From contig NZ_JAIWPG020000011.1 of NCBI RefSeq assembly GCF_020532665.2, forward strand, positions 1 through 64,000: a stretch of DNA of 64,000 nt, given 5' to 3'. Within the stretch, counting starts at the first letter, position 1; each line of letters starts with the position of its first letter. Made by a program: the position numbers and the translations under genes. The notes beneath the pieces were generated by a model that was not told the origin of the DNA, did no database searches, and saw nothing but the letters and a program-made list of their open reading frames with translations. Origin of the DNA: Lelliottia sp. WAP21 (GTDB taxonomy: Bacteria; Pseudomonadota; Gammaproteobacteria; Enterobacterales; Enterobacteriaceae). Below are positions 31,977-41,780 of the stretch, in pieces.

Positions 31977-32333
31977 TTAGGTATTCAGTTTGGGGTTGGC
32001 CCCGAAACGGTTGTCGCCTACGGTCCCTTGTTCACAGAGGAAACACAGCAGAACCAGAGGGCCAATAACAGGGATCACGATAAGTAACAGCCACCATGCG
32101 GAACGTTCGGTATCATGTAAACGACGGAAGGTGACCGCCCAGGTAGGGATAAACGTCGCGAAATAATACAGGAAGGGAATAAAACCCAGAATCCACACAT
32201 CTAACATAACGACGGCTCCTGAAAGCGCCAGCGATATCAACGTATTGATCAGGAAGAACATCCAGTACTCTTTACGACGCGCGCGTCCATTAAAACCAAA
32301 ATAATTATTTAATACCTTCAAATACCAATCCAT
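31977..32333 (-). CDS. yhaI: DUF805 inner-membrane protein, YhaI-like
   Basis: A 118-residue DUF805 protein from the ATG at 32333 (MDWYLKVLNNYFGF), the length of E. coli YhaI; an upstream ATG at 32369 would add 12 unlike residues. It has the family opening GRARRKEYWMF, about four hydrophobic segments, and RRLHDTERSAWW. Function is unknown. It is a paralogue of the next gene, so the pair arose by duplication. Confidence 0.85.
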   Translation of the reverse strand: MDWYLKVLNNYFGFNGRARRKEYWMFFLINTLISLALSGAVVMLDVWILGFIPFLYYFATFIPTWAVTFRRLHDTERSAWWLLLIVIPVIGPLVLLCFLCEQGTVGDNRFGANPKLNT

Positions 32334-32482
32334 AACACCTGTCCTTAGACATTTAATCCGCTCTTTCATTGAGCGAACAGTATTATAGGTGGCAGTAAAA
32401 TACAGGCGAAGAACGGTGAAGCAAGTTTAAGAATAACGAACACTTTTTTGAACGTTACTTTCTTGCGACACCGCAGAGGGGA

Positions 32483-32851
32483 TCAATAATCTTTTATTTT
32501 AGGATCGGGTCCAAAACGGTTGTCGCCAGGCGTGCCGTTCTGGCAGTTGAAGATCAGGATCACCAGCCAGCCGATCACCGGGATCAGCAGAAGCAATAAC
32601 CACCACGCCGAGCGATCGGTATCATGCAGTCGACGGAATACCACCGCCCATGAAGGCAGAAAGACAAGTATCGCGTAGATTGTCGTGAGAATACCTTCGC
32701 CGCCTGCGCGCTCCCAGCCGAGAATTTTGTCGACAATCCCCAGCACCATCGCCAGGATGAAGTTCACCAGAATAAACATCCAGTACTCTTTGCGACGGGC
32801 GCGGCCACCAAATCCAACGTAGTTTTTTAGTACTTTTAAATACCAGTCCAT
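32483..32851 (-). CDS. yhaH: DUF805 inner-membrane protein, YhaH-like
   Basis: A 122-residue DUF805 protein close to E. coli YhaH (121). It opens MDWYLKVLKNYVGF and has RRARRKEYWMF-like and RRLHDTDRSAWW signatures and four membrane segments. Its function is unknown. The gap of about 150 bases to its paralogue downstream is AT-rich and could hold a separate promoter. Confidence 0.88.
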   Translation of the reverse strand: MDWYLKVLKNYVGFGGRARRKEYWMFILVNFILAMVLGIVDKILGWERAGGEGILTTIYAILVFLPSWAVVFRRLHDTDRSAWWLLLLLIPVIGWLVILIFNCQNGTPGDNRFGPDPKIKDY

Positions 32852-32985
32852 TTCCCTTGCCTCGATAATCAGTCAATCACTTGTTTTTTAAGTAATCAAG
32901 GTAAGGATAGCTGTAGATTATGAATTAAAAAAGGGCATTTCCCCGCCATAATTTACATTGCCTTCGCGCGGGCCTGGCTCGCTTA

Positions 32986-33016
32986 CCCCTGGAGCGTACT
33001 CAGTACGCTACAGGGG
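32986..33016. other. Long hairpin between yhaH and yqjG
   Basis: CCCCTG-g-AGCGTAC-TCA-GTACGCT-a-CAGGGG forms a 13-pair stem with one mismatch, in a 200-base gap upstream of yhaH and downstream of yqjG. No T-run follows on the minus strand. It could end the yqjG transcript with help, or be a mobile palindrome. Confidence 0.5.
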
Positions 33017-33064
33017 AGGGATGCCGCTCGAATTATTGAGGATAAAGATTGATACCCTGAATAT

Positions 33065-34051
33065 TTAGCCGAAACGAACGTCGCGACCGTGCGGTTCGTC
33101 GAGATCTTGCCACGGGCCAATGGAAATAATCCCCGTCGGGTTAATCGTTTTATGGCTGCGATAATAGTGGGTGCGAATATGATCGAAATCGACCGTTTCA
33201 GCAATTCCCGGCATCTGGTAGAGATCGCGCAGGAAGCCGGAGAGGTTGAGATAATCGCTGATGCGATGTTTATCGCACTTAAAGTGGGTCACATACACCG
33301 GGTCAAAGCGCACCAGCGTCGTCCACAGGCGAATATCCGCTTCAGTCAGGCGGTCGCCGGTCAGATAGCGATGCTGGCCAAGGAGCTGCTCCAGACGTTC
33401 CAGCGACTCGAAGACCTTCGTCACCGCTTCGTCATACGCTTCCTGGCTGGTGGCAAACCCGGCTTTGTATACGCCGTTATTCACGTTGTCGTAAATCCAG
33501 CTGTTCAGCTCATCAATTTTGTCGCGCAACTCGACCGGATAATAATCGCCGGCACGCGCGCCAAGCGCATCAAATGCCGTGTTGAACATGCGGATGATTT
33601 CCGCTGATTCATTGCTGACGATGGTCTGATTTTTCTTATCCCAAAGAACGGGCACGGTCACGCGGCCAGTGTAATGCGGATCGGCACGAAGATAGAGCTG
33701 ATACATAAAATCGTGGTGATACAGAGCGTCACCGGTGGCGGCCGGGAAATCGCTGTCAAAAGTCCAGCCGTTTTCCAGCATGAGCGGATTGACGACAGAG
33801 ACAGGAAGCAGCGATTCAAGGCCTTTCAGCTTGCGAACGATCAATGTGCGATGTGCCCACGGACAGGCGAGAGAAACGTACAAATGATAGCGGTCTTTCT
33901 CCGCGGCAAAACCCTCTTCGCCACCCGGCCCCGGGCCACCGTCTGCGGTGAGCCAGTTTCGGAAAGCCGAAACGGAACGCTTGAAGCGTCCTCCAGTGGA
34001 TTTGGTGTCATACCAGGTATCTTGCCAGACGCCGTCAACGAGTTGTCCCAT
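33065..34051 (-). CDS. yqjG: YqjG, glutathionyl-hydroquinone reductase
   Basis: A 328-residue Xi-class glutathione transferase, the same length as E. coli YqjG. The catalytic cysteine is Cys63 in ACPWAHRT. The N-terminal thioredoxin-like domain is followed by a helical domain with SNESAEIIRMFN and LTEADIRLWTTLVRFD. It removes glutathione from glutathionyl-hydroquinones in the cytoplasm. It lies 67 bases after yqjF, and a perfect palindrome occupies that gap. Confidence 0.94.
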   Translation of the reverse strand: MGQLVDGVWQDTWYDTKSTGGRFKRSVSAFRNWLTADGGPGPGGEEGFAAEKDRYHLYVSLACPWAHRTLIVRKLKGLESLLPVSVVNPLMLENGWTFDSDFPAATGDALYHHDFMYQLYLRADPHYTGRVTVPVLWDKKNQTIVSNESAEIIRMFNTAFDALGARAGDYYPVELRDKIDELNSWIYDNVNNGVYKAGFATSQEAYDEAVTKVFESLERLEQLLGQHRYLTGDRLTEADIRLWTTLVRFDPVYVTHFKCDKHRISDYLNLSGFLRDLYQMPGIAETVDFDHIRTHYYRSHKTINPTGIISIGPWQDLDEPHGRDVRFG

Positions 34052-34072
34052 TTTTTCCTCCTCTGGAAAGCA

Positions 34073-34098
34073 AAAGCGAGGAGATATCTCCTCGCTTT
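34073..34098. terminator. Perfect 26-base palindrome between yqjF and yqjG
   Basis: AAAGCGAGGAGAT-ATCTCCTCGCTTT is self-complementary. On the minus strand TTGCTTTCC follows, so it could be an attenuator or terminator that lowers read-through from yqjF into yqjG. Confidence 0.6.
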
Positions 34099-34118
34099 GT
34101 TCAATCAGTATAGCGTGA

Positions 34119-34511
34119 TTACCACTTCTTATTCAGCACGCGGTCAATGCTGTATGCGCCTGGACCGGTGATGGCCAGAAGCAGGAAACCGCCTGCGATA
34201 GTCAGGTTTTTCATGAACATCAGGGAGTTCATGCCTTCCGCAAAGTTGCTGTGGAAGATAAAGGCGGTCAGCAGGGTGAAGCCTGCGGTAAACAGTGCGG
34301 TGGTACGGGTCAGGAAGCCAAACAGAATCGCCAGACCGCCGCCGAATTCAAGAAGAATGGTCAGCGGTAACAGGAACCCCGGAACGCCCATCGCTTCCAT
34401 ATATTGCTGGGTACCTGCGTAGCCGGTGATTTTGCCCCAGCCTGCGGTGATAAACAGAATTGGCATCAAAATGCGCGCGACCAGTACACCAACATCTTCT
34501 AATTTTTTCAT
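34119..34511 (-). CDS. yqjF: YqjF, DoxX-family inner-membrane protein
   Basis: A 130-residue DoxX-family protein from the ATG at 34511, preceded by CTGGAGAGTAAA; this equals the E. coli length, and an earlier start would add 37 unlike residues. Four hydrophobic segments are visible, with GWGKITGYAGTQQYM near residues 24-38. The physiological role is unknown. E. coli yqjF is strongly induced by nitroaromatic breakdown products through YhaJ. Confidence 0.92.
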   Translation of the reverse strand: MKKLEDVGVLVARILMPILFITAGWGKITGYAGTQQYMEAMGVPGFLLPLTILLEFGGGLAILFGFLTRTTALFTAGFTLLTAFIFHSNFAEGMNSLMFMKNLTIAGGFLLLAITGPGAYSIDRVLNKKW

Positions 34512-34685
34512 TTTACTCTCCAGGGAACCACAATGGCTGCTGATTATTTTTTGTGTGCAAATCCGGGGGGATACCGCGTATTTGCTGTCGATGGAGAGGA
34601 GTGTAAACGGGTCGAATGACAATTGTTAGCTAGGAAAACTGTCAATCTTTATCAAAGATATTGAGTAAGCGAGAGAGGAATGAAT

Positions 34686-34715
34686 TTGCCGGGTAAGCGG
34701 AACGCCACCCGGCAA
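34686..34715. repeat. REP-like hairpin after yqjK
   Basis: TTGCCGGGT-N12-ACCCGGCAA lies just after the yqjK stop on the minus strand. It has the base pattern of an enterobacterial REP unit and may protect the yqjCDEK mRNA 3' end. Confidence 0.65.
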
Positions 34716-34726
34716 CTTCAGGCAGA

Positions 34727-35023
34727 CTAACGTAACTGCTGCTGGCGTAACGTGGTTTTGACCAGACGCCAGGCGCTCCACACGCCAAAACCACGGCGTG
34801 CCCAGCGAACCAGCATGCTGGGATGGCGAACAGACCAGATCGCCATCACGCTGCTTCCCACCAGTGCCCAGGAACGCAAGCTCAGCAAAGTGCTCCAGCC
34901 GCGATCGTAAGCGTGGGTCACCTCCAGCCAGTCACGACGGCAGGCAGACAGATCCAGCCGCTGCTGCTGGATCTCACTGAGCAGATACGCTTTACGCTTC
35001 AGACGTTCAGTTTTGCTGCTCAC
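34727..35023 (-). CDS. yqjK: YqjK, small YqjK-family protein
   Basis: A 98-residue protein (E. coli 99). It starts with GTG at 35023, overlapping the yqjE stop as GTGA, so translation is probably coupled. A basic N-terminal helix (KLRKAYLLSEIQQQRLDLS-like) precedes a central hydrophobic stretch, LLSLRSWALVGSSVMAIW. Function is unknown. It is the last gene of yqjCDEK. Confidence 0.9.
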   Translation of the reverse strand: MSSKTERLKRKAYLLSEIQQQRLDLSACRRDWLEVTHAYDRGWSTLLSLRSWALVGSSVMAIWSVRHPSMLVRWARRGFGVWSAWRLVKTTLRQQQLR

Positions 35024-35418
35024 GACTTGTCATCCTCCAGCAAGGAACGATCGTTAGCGAGCTCCTGCCGGGTGTGGCGCAAAAACGTGGACTGACGCGC
35101 TTTACGCAACGTCCAGATACCGCCTATTAATGCGGCAACCAGCAGGACAACGGTAGTGGCGATCATCGCATTCAGTCGATACTGTGGATCAATGGCCCAA
35201 ATGATTAATACCATCAGGCTCATTAAACCAAACGCGGCAAAGAGCATGGTCAGCCCCAGCATCAACAGCATCTGGAAGAGGTTCGCTTTCTCTTCTTCCA
35301 GTTCAATGACCGCCAGACGTACACGCGTTTCGGCAATACCCACCAGCGTGGTTAAAATTCGCTGACCGATGCCGAGGACGTTTTTAGCAGGCCCTTGTGC
35401 GTAACGAGGATCTTCCAT
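35020..35418 (-). CDS. yqjE: YqjE, inner-membrane holin-like family protein
   Basis: A 132-residue protein from the ATG at 35418, which lies 2 bases after the yqjD stop and matches the E. coli start region. Two adjacent membrane segments (FQMLLMLGLTMLFAAFGLM and MIATTVVLLVAALIGGIW) are preceded by an amphipathic helix rich in Glu (AVIELEEEKANLF). Function is unknown; the family is usually found with the ElaB/YqjD family. Confidence 0.92.
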   Translation of the reverse strand: MEDPRYAQGPAKNVLGIGQRILTTLVGIAETRVRLAVIELEEEKANLFQMLLMLGLTMLFAAFGLMSLMVLIIWAIDPQYRLNAMIATTVVLLVAALIGGIWTLRKARQSTFLRHTRQELANDRSLLEDDKS

Positions 35419-35420
35419 AA

Positions 35421-35726
35421 TCAACGACGCGTCAGAAGAACGCCCAGAACCACACCGACTGCGGCACCGATGCCAACGCCAGTCCACGGGTTATCGCGAA
35501 CATATTCGTCGGCACGAGCGGCCGCTTCGCGCGTTTGCTTCGCCAGCGCATCGCCGGTTTCACCCAGACGATAGCGACTCTCTTTCAACGCGCTCTCTGC
35601 TTTGCTACGCAGTTTGCTCAACTCTTCTTTCGATTTATCGGATGAGGAGTTCAGCACCTCTTCCAGGGTATCCGCCAGTGATTTCAATTCAGCGCGCAGA
35701 TGTTCTGAGGTGGTATCTTTAGACAT
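35421..35726 (-). CDS. yqjD: YqjD, ribosome-associated membrane protein (ElaB/YqjD family)
   Basis: A 101-residue DUF883 protein, the same length as E. coli YqjD. A long charged helix is followed by DNPWTGVGIGAAVGVVLGVLL, a single C-terminal membrane anchor ending in Arg-Arg. E. coli YqjD binds stationary-phase ribosomes at the inner membrane and is under RpoS control. It is the second gene of yqjCDEK. Confidence 0.93.
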   Translation of the reverse strand: MSKDTTSEHLRAELKSLADTLEEVLNSSSDKSKEELSKLRSKAESALKESRYRLGETGDALAKQTREAAARADEYVRDNPWTGVGIGAAVGVVLGVLLTRR

Positions 35727-35754
35727 GATTTTCTCCTGTGAGATTTCCGTTAAC

Positions 35755-36123
35755 TCAATATTCGCGAGCTTCCAGCGCTTTCAGATCTTCCTGTGCCTCT
35801 TTCAGTTTCTTCTCGCGCCTGGCAATCTTATCCGCATCACCTTTCTCTTTCGCTTCTTTAAGGTCCTGACGGCGTTCCGCTATCTCGTCCTTTTGTTCCG
35901 CGATTTTTTTCTGATGGTCAGCACGCAGCTTACTGTCTGAGCAGTTGGCTTTCACTTCGCTCAACGCTTTTTTCAGACCGTCGATACGGTTCTGGTTGTT
36001 ATGCTTTTCGGCATAACTGATTTCGCGCTGAATTTCCTGCTCCTTCTCCTGACACAAGGTGTTAGCAAAAGAGGCCGTGCTGATTGAAAAAAGGGCTAGT
36101 GCCAGAGTGATGCGGTATTTCAT
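35755..36123 (-). CDS. yqjC: YqjC, periplasmic DUF1090 protein
   Basis: A 122-residue protein with a signal peptide cut after SFA near residue 20. The rest is a highly charged coiled-coil rich in Lys, Glu and Asp, with repeated KIAEQKDEIAERRQDL-type heptads. E. coli YqjC has the same length and is periplasmic with unknown function. It heads the operon. An upstream interval of 154 bases holds its promoter and a GCGGAG...CTCCGC stem near 36188-36211. Confidence 0.92.
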   Translation of the reverse strand: MKYRITLALALFSISTASFANTLCQEKEQEIQREISYAEKHNNQNRIDGLKKALSEVKANCSDSKLRADHQKKIAEQKDEIAERRQDLKEAKEKGDADKIARREKKLKEAQEDLKALEAREY

Positions 36124-36277
36124 TATAGAAACCTTCCATTGTTTTACGGCTTACCCGAAGGTGTGACCGTTTTCCAGATTCAAGCGGAGAACATCTATGG
36201 GGTGCTCCGCGTACTTAAGCATAGTAAGTAAACGGCGTTATCACCAAAGTAAGTGAAAAGATTCAGAATCCTCGTAA

Positions 36278-36661
36278 TTAACCAAACCGGTGAGAGGTAT
36301 CGCGCAGGCGGGTTAACCACGCAGAGGTGCGGCTGTCATCGTCCTGTAAGGCAATGATATAACCGCGCGGCAGCGTTCTGTCGAGCACCTCTTTTGCCGC
36401 AAGACTTTGCGCGCTGGAATCAAATTTGATCAGCAGAACATCGTTTTGCGGGGTAATGCTTTTAAACCGGATGCCGTTGGCGTCGAGATGGTGCCAGACA
36501 GAAAACCCGTCCGGCACGCTGGCCCCCTGGTTCACAGGGCGAATAGCCAGCGTAGACTCCTGATGCTGAACCGCAGCCCAGACCAGAATCATGACGCTTA
36601 ATAGCATCAGCGCAGCCATGGCAAATGAGAGGCGGCGCAGGGAGTGGGGTGAGATCGCCAT
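36278..36661 (-). CDS. mzrA: MzrA, modulator of EnvZ/OmpR
   Basis: A 127-residue inner-membrane protein from the ATG at 36661, which sits one base after the yqjA stop (TAACATG) and gives the E. coli length. One membrane segment at about residues 11-33 is followed by a periplasmic domain. MzrA binds EnvZ and raises OmpR phosphorylation, linking the Cpx and EnvZ/OmpR systems. It is coupled to yqjA. Confidence 0.9.
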   Translation of the reverse strand: MAISPHSLRRLSFAMAALMLLSVMILVWAAVQHQESTLAIRPVNQGASVPDGFSVWHHLDANGIRFKSITPQNDVLLIKFDSSAQSLAAKEVLDRTLPRGYIIALQDDDSRTSAWLTRLRDTSHRFG

Positions 36662-36662
36662 G

Positions 36663-37325
36663 TTAGCCTTTGGCTCCGTATTTCTTTTTCCAGAGCACAT
36701 ACAGAGAGCCGATCAAGCCAAATACCAGCAGCACCACCGGAAGCAACATCAGGCAGGACATCAGCTGATCTTCATACTTGAGGAACACCGGTGTTTTGCC
36801 CAGCAGATAGCCCAGCGTGGTCAAAATAAGCACCCACAGCAGGCCACTCATCCAGTTGAAGAACTGAAAACGCGTGCTGCTTAAGCCGGAAAGACCCGCG
36901 ATGGTCGGCAGTAATGTCCGCACAAAGGCGATAAAGCGCCCCAGCAGGAGGGCCGACAGCCCGTGTTTATGAAACAGATGATGGGCACGCTGATGGTAAT
37001 GTGCCGGCAGATGAGAGAGCCAGTTCTGGACGATCCGCGTATTGCCAAGCCACCGTCCCTGTATATAGCTCACCCAGCAGCCCAGGCTGGCGGCAATGGT
37101 CAGAAGAAGGACCGTCTGGGGAAAGGCCATCGCCCCTTTCGCACAGAGAACACCCACCAGAACCAACAAACTATCGCCAGGGAGGAAGGCGGCGGGAAGT
37201 AATCCATTCTCAAGGAACAGAATCATAAATAAGACGAAATAGAGCATACCAATCATGGATGGATTGGCCAGCGTTTCAAAATCCTGAGCCCACAGGGCAT
37301 TCAGTAATTGGGTCAAAAGTTCCAT
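36663..37325 (-). CDS. yqjA: YqjA, DedA-family membrane protein
   Basis: A 220-residue DedA-family protein, the same length as E. coli YqjA. It has the family motif [18 protein letters not shown] near residues 38-55, with a membrane Glu and Asp, and [19 protein letters not shown] with the conserved Arg. YqjA and its paralogue YghB support proton-motive force, drug resistance and growth at high pH. It forms an operon with mzrA; E. coli shows Cpx control. Confidence 0.94.
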   Translation of the reverse strand: MELLTQLLNALWAQDFETLANPSMIGMLYFVLFMILFLENGLLPAAFLPGDSLLVLVGVLCAKGAMAFPQTVLLLTIAASLGCWVSYIQGRWLGNTRIVQNWLSHLPAHYHQRAHHLFHKHGLSALLLGRFIAFVRTLLPTIAGLSGLSSTRFQFFNWMSGLLWVLILTTLGYLLGKTPVFLKYEDQLMSCLMLLPVVLLVFGLIGSLYVLWKKKYGAKG

Positions 37326-37676
37326 TCAGTGTTCCTGGAAATCGGTTAACGTCATGCCTGTTTTCCGGGGTAAACAGCACGGCGACATTGTTATGATTTC
37401 ATTATGGTCGCTCGCGGACACATGGTGGTGGCCAGAACTGTTCCCTGTTAAATGGCGGGGTAAGCAAGCACTAACTTCTAAACAACGGCAATTTGAATCC
37501 AATTGTAACAAAGCCCAACGTATTGCGTCACAGTATTTACTGCACGCCGGAAAAATGATTTTGGACTATGAAACAGAGAGGAGGCGAGGGGATTTACACA
37601 GGCTGACACTATATGTATTTTGCTTACCTCTTTCAGCCGGAAGGCGCAGCGAAGCGCCTGCCAGCAAAAAGGAAAA
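37326..37676. other. Gap between yqjA and exuR
   Basis: A 351-base stretch that should hold the yqjA promoter. I saw no convincing gene; the one open frame of 111 codons on the plus strand has no family look and no ribosome-binding site that I would trust. A small stem AGGCGC-AGCGAA-GCGCCT at 37642-37659 lies just after the exuR stop. Confidence 0.5.
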
Positions 37677-38453
37677 CTATTTTGCCTGACTGGCCGCGGT
37701 ATCGAGATGAACCACCGGATTATCGGCAAAAAGATAGCGGTCGGCGTTAAATTCGAAGTCGTCGCTGGTTTCGTTAAACAGCATCAGCTTGGTGTTTTCA
37801 AGATGCTGCCACATCGCCAGTTTTGCCGCGTGCGGGTCTTTACGAATCAGCGCTTTAAGAATTTGGTCATGATCGTCACACCAGTTATCTACGGTGCGCA
37901 AATCAATATGATCGTGCAGTTTCTTCCAGTACGGGTTATGAACACGCTGAGTCCACATTTTTTCAACAATGGCGGCCAGCGCCGTGTTTTGGGTGGCTAA
38001 CGCCACCTGCACATGGAACTGTAAATCCCATTCGGAATCGCGAAAGCATTTCTCTTTACGCGCGTTATCCTGAATTTCCATCAGCTTCATGATGTCTTGT
38101 TTCGTTACCTGGGTCGCGGCGAACTCAGCGATATTGCTTTCAATCAGCTGGCGCGCCTGAAGCAGTTCGAAAGGACCATAGCTGGCAAACTCTAAACTTT
38201 CATCCGGTACCGGGGAGTGTTTTGGCAGGCTGGAGATAACGTGGATACCGGAGCCTTTACGGACTTCTACGTAGCCTTCCACTTCAAGCATAATAATGGC
38301 TTCACGAACCACGGTGCGGCTGACGCTCTTTTCATCGGCAATAAAACGTTCGGCCGGTAATTTATCACCGACAAGGTAAACGCCTTGCTCAATGCGATCT
38401 TTCAGCTCAGCAGCGAGCTGCTGATATAGGCGGCGGGGTTCGGTGATTTCCAT
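37677..38453 (-). CDS. exuR: ExuR, GntR/FadR-type repressor of hexuronate genes
   Basis: A 258-residue GntR-family regulator, the E. coli length. The winged helix is [39 protein letters not shown], and the C-terminal FCD domain holds the effector site. ExuR represses exuT, uxaCA and uxaB and is released by hexuronates. It lies downstream of exuT on the same strand, with an ExuR-like operator 28 bases before its own start. Confidence 0.95.
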   Translation of the reverse strand: MEITEPRRLYQQLAAELKDRIEQGVYLVGDKLPAERFIADEKSVSRTVVREAIIMLEVEGYVEVRKGSGIHVISSLPKHSPVPDESLEFASYGPFELLQARQLIESNIAEFAATQVTKQDIMKLMEIQDNARKEKCFRDSEWDLQFHVQVALATQNTALAAIVEKMWTQRVHNPYWKKLHDHIDLRTVDNWCDDHDQILKALIRKDPHAAKLAMWQHLENTKLMLFNETSDDFEFNADRYLFADNPVVHLDTAASQAK

Positions 38454-38480
38454 ATGCGCTCCAGGCAGGGTACGGCGGAT

Positions 38481-38498
38481 GATTTGTTATACCACTTT
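38481..38498 (-). promoter_or_regulatory. ExuR/UxuR-like operator before exuR
   Basis: GATTTGTTATACCACTTT matches 14 of 18 positions of the ExuR/UxuR consensus as I recall it (AAATTGGTATACCAATTT). Its position suggests autoregulation. Confidence 0.6.
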
Positions 38499-38525
38499 TG
38501 CACGCCAGTCTCCAGATTTCGCCAT

Positions 38526-38552
38526 GAAAAAAGCCGCCCGCAGGCGGCTTCT
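38526..38552 (-). terminator. Terminator of exuT
   Basis: On the minus strand AGCCGCC-TGC-GGGCGGCT is followed by six T residues, about 20 bases after the exuT stop. Confidence 0.92.
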
Positions 38553-38570
38553 GTGATATGAGGCTATACG

Positions 38571-39869
38571 CTAACTTTGGGTGGCGGGTCCCCCAAGGGA
38601 CTCTTTCTGTAACTCTTCCGCCGATTTGCTTTTCAGCACCGTCCAGATCACTACGGCACCCAGCAGGTCGAAGATAGCCAGTACAGCGAACAGCGGGCTA
38701 AAGCCGATGGTATCTGCCAGCGCACCGACCACCAGTGCAAACATGGTACTGGCGGTCCAGGCGGCCATACCGGTCAGGCCGTTGGCCGTTGCCACTTCGT
38801 TACGTCCAAAGACGTCAGAAGAAAGGGTAATCAGCGCACCGGACAGAGACTGGTGAGCAAAGCCACCGATACACAGCAGGCCGATGGCGACATACGGGCT
38901 GGTGAACAGACCAATCATACCCGGGCCAATCATCAGCAGTGCGCCCATGGTCACCACCATTTTACGTGAGACAATCAGGTTCACGCCAAACCAGCGCTGG
39001 AACAGCGGTGGCAGATAGCCGCCAACGATACAGCCCAGGTCAGCAAAGAGCATCGGCATCCAGGCGAACATCGCAATCTCTTTCAGGTTAAAGCCATACA
39101 CTTTAAACATGAACAGCGGGATCCAGGCGTTGAAGGTCCCCCAGGCTGGCTCTGCCAGGAAACGTGGCAGTGCGATACCCCAGAACTGACGGGTGCCCAG
39201 AATCTGAATAACCGACATTTTTTTGCCGTTGTTGGTCTGGTGCTGAGACTCCTGACCGCCAATGATGTAAGCACGTTCCTCATCAGAGAGTTTTTTCTGA
39301 TCGCGAGGATGTTTATAGAAAATCAGCCAGGCCATCGCCCACGCAAAGCTCAGCACGCCGGAGATAATGAACGCCAGCTGCCAGCTGTGCATCACAATCG
39401 CCCACACCACCAGTGGCGGTGCAATCATGGCACCAATGGATGAACCCACGTTGAAGTAGCCCACCGCAATGGAGCGCTCTTTCGCCGGGAACCACTCGGA
39501 GCTAGCCTTCAGGCCCGCTGGGATCATAGCGGCTTCTGCCGCACCGACCGCACCGCGCGCCAGCGCCAGCCCACCCCAGCTTCCTGCCAACGCCGTTGCG
39601 CCGCAGAAGATTGCCCAGGTGACCGCGAAGAAGGCGTAGCCCACTTTGGTGCCCAGCACGTCCAGCAGATAACCCGCAACAGGCTGCATGATGGTATAAG
39701 CCGCGGAATAGGCCGCGATGATATAAGAGTATTGCTGCGTGGAAATATGCAGCTCTTCCATAAGCGTTGGCGCCGCCGCCGCTATGGTGTTACGCGTCAG
39801 GTAACCCAGCACGGTGCCCATCGTCACCAGTGCAATCATGTACCAACGTAACCCTTTAATTTTACGCAT
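38571..39869 (-). CDS. exuT: ExuT, hexuronate MFS transporter
   Basis: A major-facilitator permease of the anion:cation family, 432 residues from the ATG at 39869 (MRKIKGLRWYMI), which follows GATGAGGTTTTAC. An upstream frame adds 33 unlike residues and was rejected. About 12 membrane segments are visible. It imports galacturonate and glucuronate. It is divergent from uxaC, and its own terminator separates it from exuR. Confidence 0.95.
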   Translation of the reverse strand: MRKIKGLRWYMIALVTMGTVLGYLTRNTIAAAAPTLMEELHISTQQYSYIIAAYSAAYTIMQPVAGYLLDVLGTKVGYAFFAVTWAIFCGATALAGSWGGLALARGAVGAAEAAMIPAGLKASSEWFPAKERSIAVGYFNVGSSIGAMIAPPLVVWAIVMHSWQLAFIISGVLSFAWAMAWLIFYKHPRDQKKLSDEERAYIIGGQESQHQTNNGKKMSVIQILGTRQFWGIALPRFLAEPAWGTFNAWIPLFMFKVYGFNLKEIAMFAWMPMLFADLGCIVGGYLPPLFQRWFGVNLIVSRKMVVTMGALLMIGPGMIGLFTSPYVAIGLLCIGGFAHQSLSGALITLSSDVFGRNEVATANGLTGMAAWTASTMFALVVGALADTIGFSPLFAVLAIFDLLGAVVIWTVLKSKSAEELQKESLGGPATQS

Positions 39870-40093
39870 GTAAAACCTCATCGTTATATTAATGCCGCGC
39901 CGGGGCACGGTAACAACTCGACCGTTGCCGGGAGCTGTCTTGTAACGGGAGGGCGTAACGGGAAACAATTCCCGGAACGGCCCGAACCTTGCCAGTTGTA
40001 ATCGTGCATAAGTCGGTATCCGTACCGCTAATTCCGATGATTAAACACCGGTAACGCATTCCGTCGGCTTATATGTTGCGACGGCGAAAAGAT

Positions 40094-40111
40094 AACTTGT
40101 CATACAACTTT
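40094..40111 (-). promoter_or_regulatory. ExuR-like operator on the exuT side
   Basis: AACTTGTCATACAACTTT shares about 13 of 18 bases with the ExuR/UxuR consensus and has dyad symmetry. It lies close to the CRP-like site at 40116, as expected for a repressed, CRP-activated promoter. Confidence 0.6.
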
Positions 40112-40115
40112 AAAA

Positions 40116-40131
40116 GGTGAGTGACATCACA
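40116..40131. promoter_or_regulatory. CRP-like site on the exuT side
   Basis: GGTGA-GTGACA-TCACA has one mismatch to TGTGA-N6-TCACA. Confidence 0.65.
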
Positions 40132-40238
40132 AAAGTGTGAATCTTTGTGTGGTCATTATTAACCGCAGGGGAAGCCAGAGCTGGCGCGGCTTGCGCGAGG
40201 GTTTACTCCTTTTAGGGTAATTAATTTGTCGACGTTTA

Positions 40239-41763
<1,525 letters not shown>

Positions 41764-41780
41764 GGCCGTTTGAGGTTGAT

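Noticed and set aside
37354..37689. 111-codon plus-strand frame in the yqjA-exuR gap
   Set aside because: No family resemblance, no clear ribosome-binding site, and it runs over the exuR stop; more likely chance.
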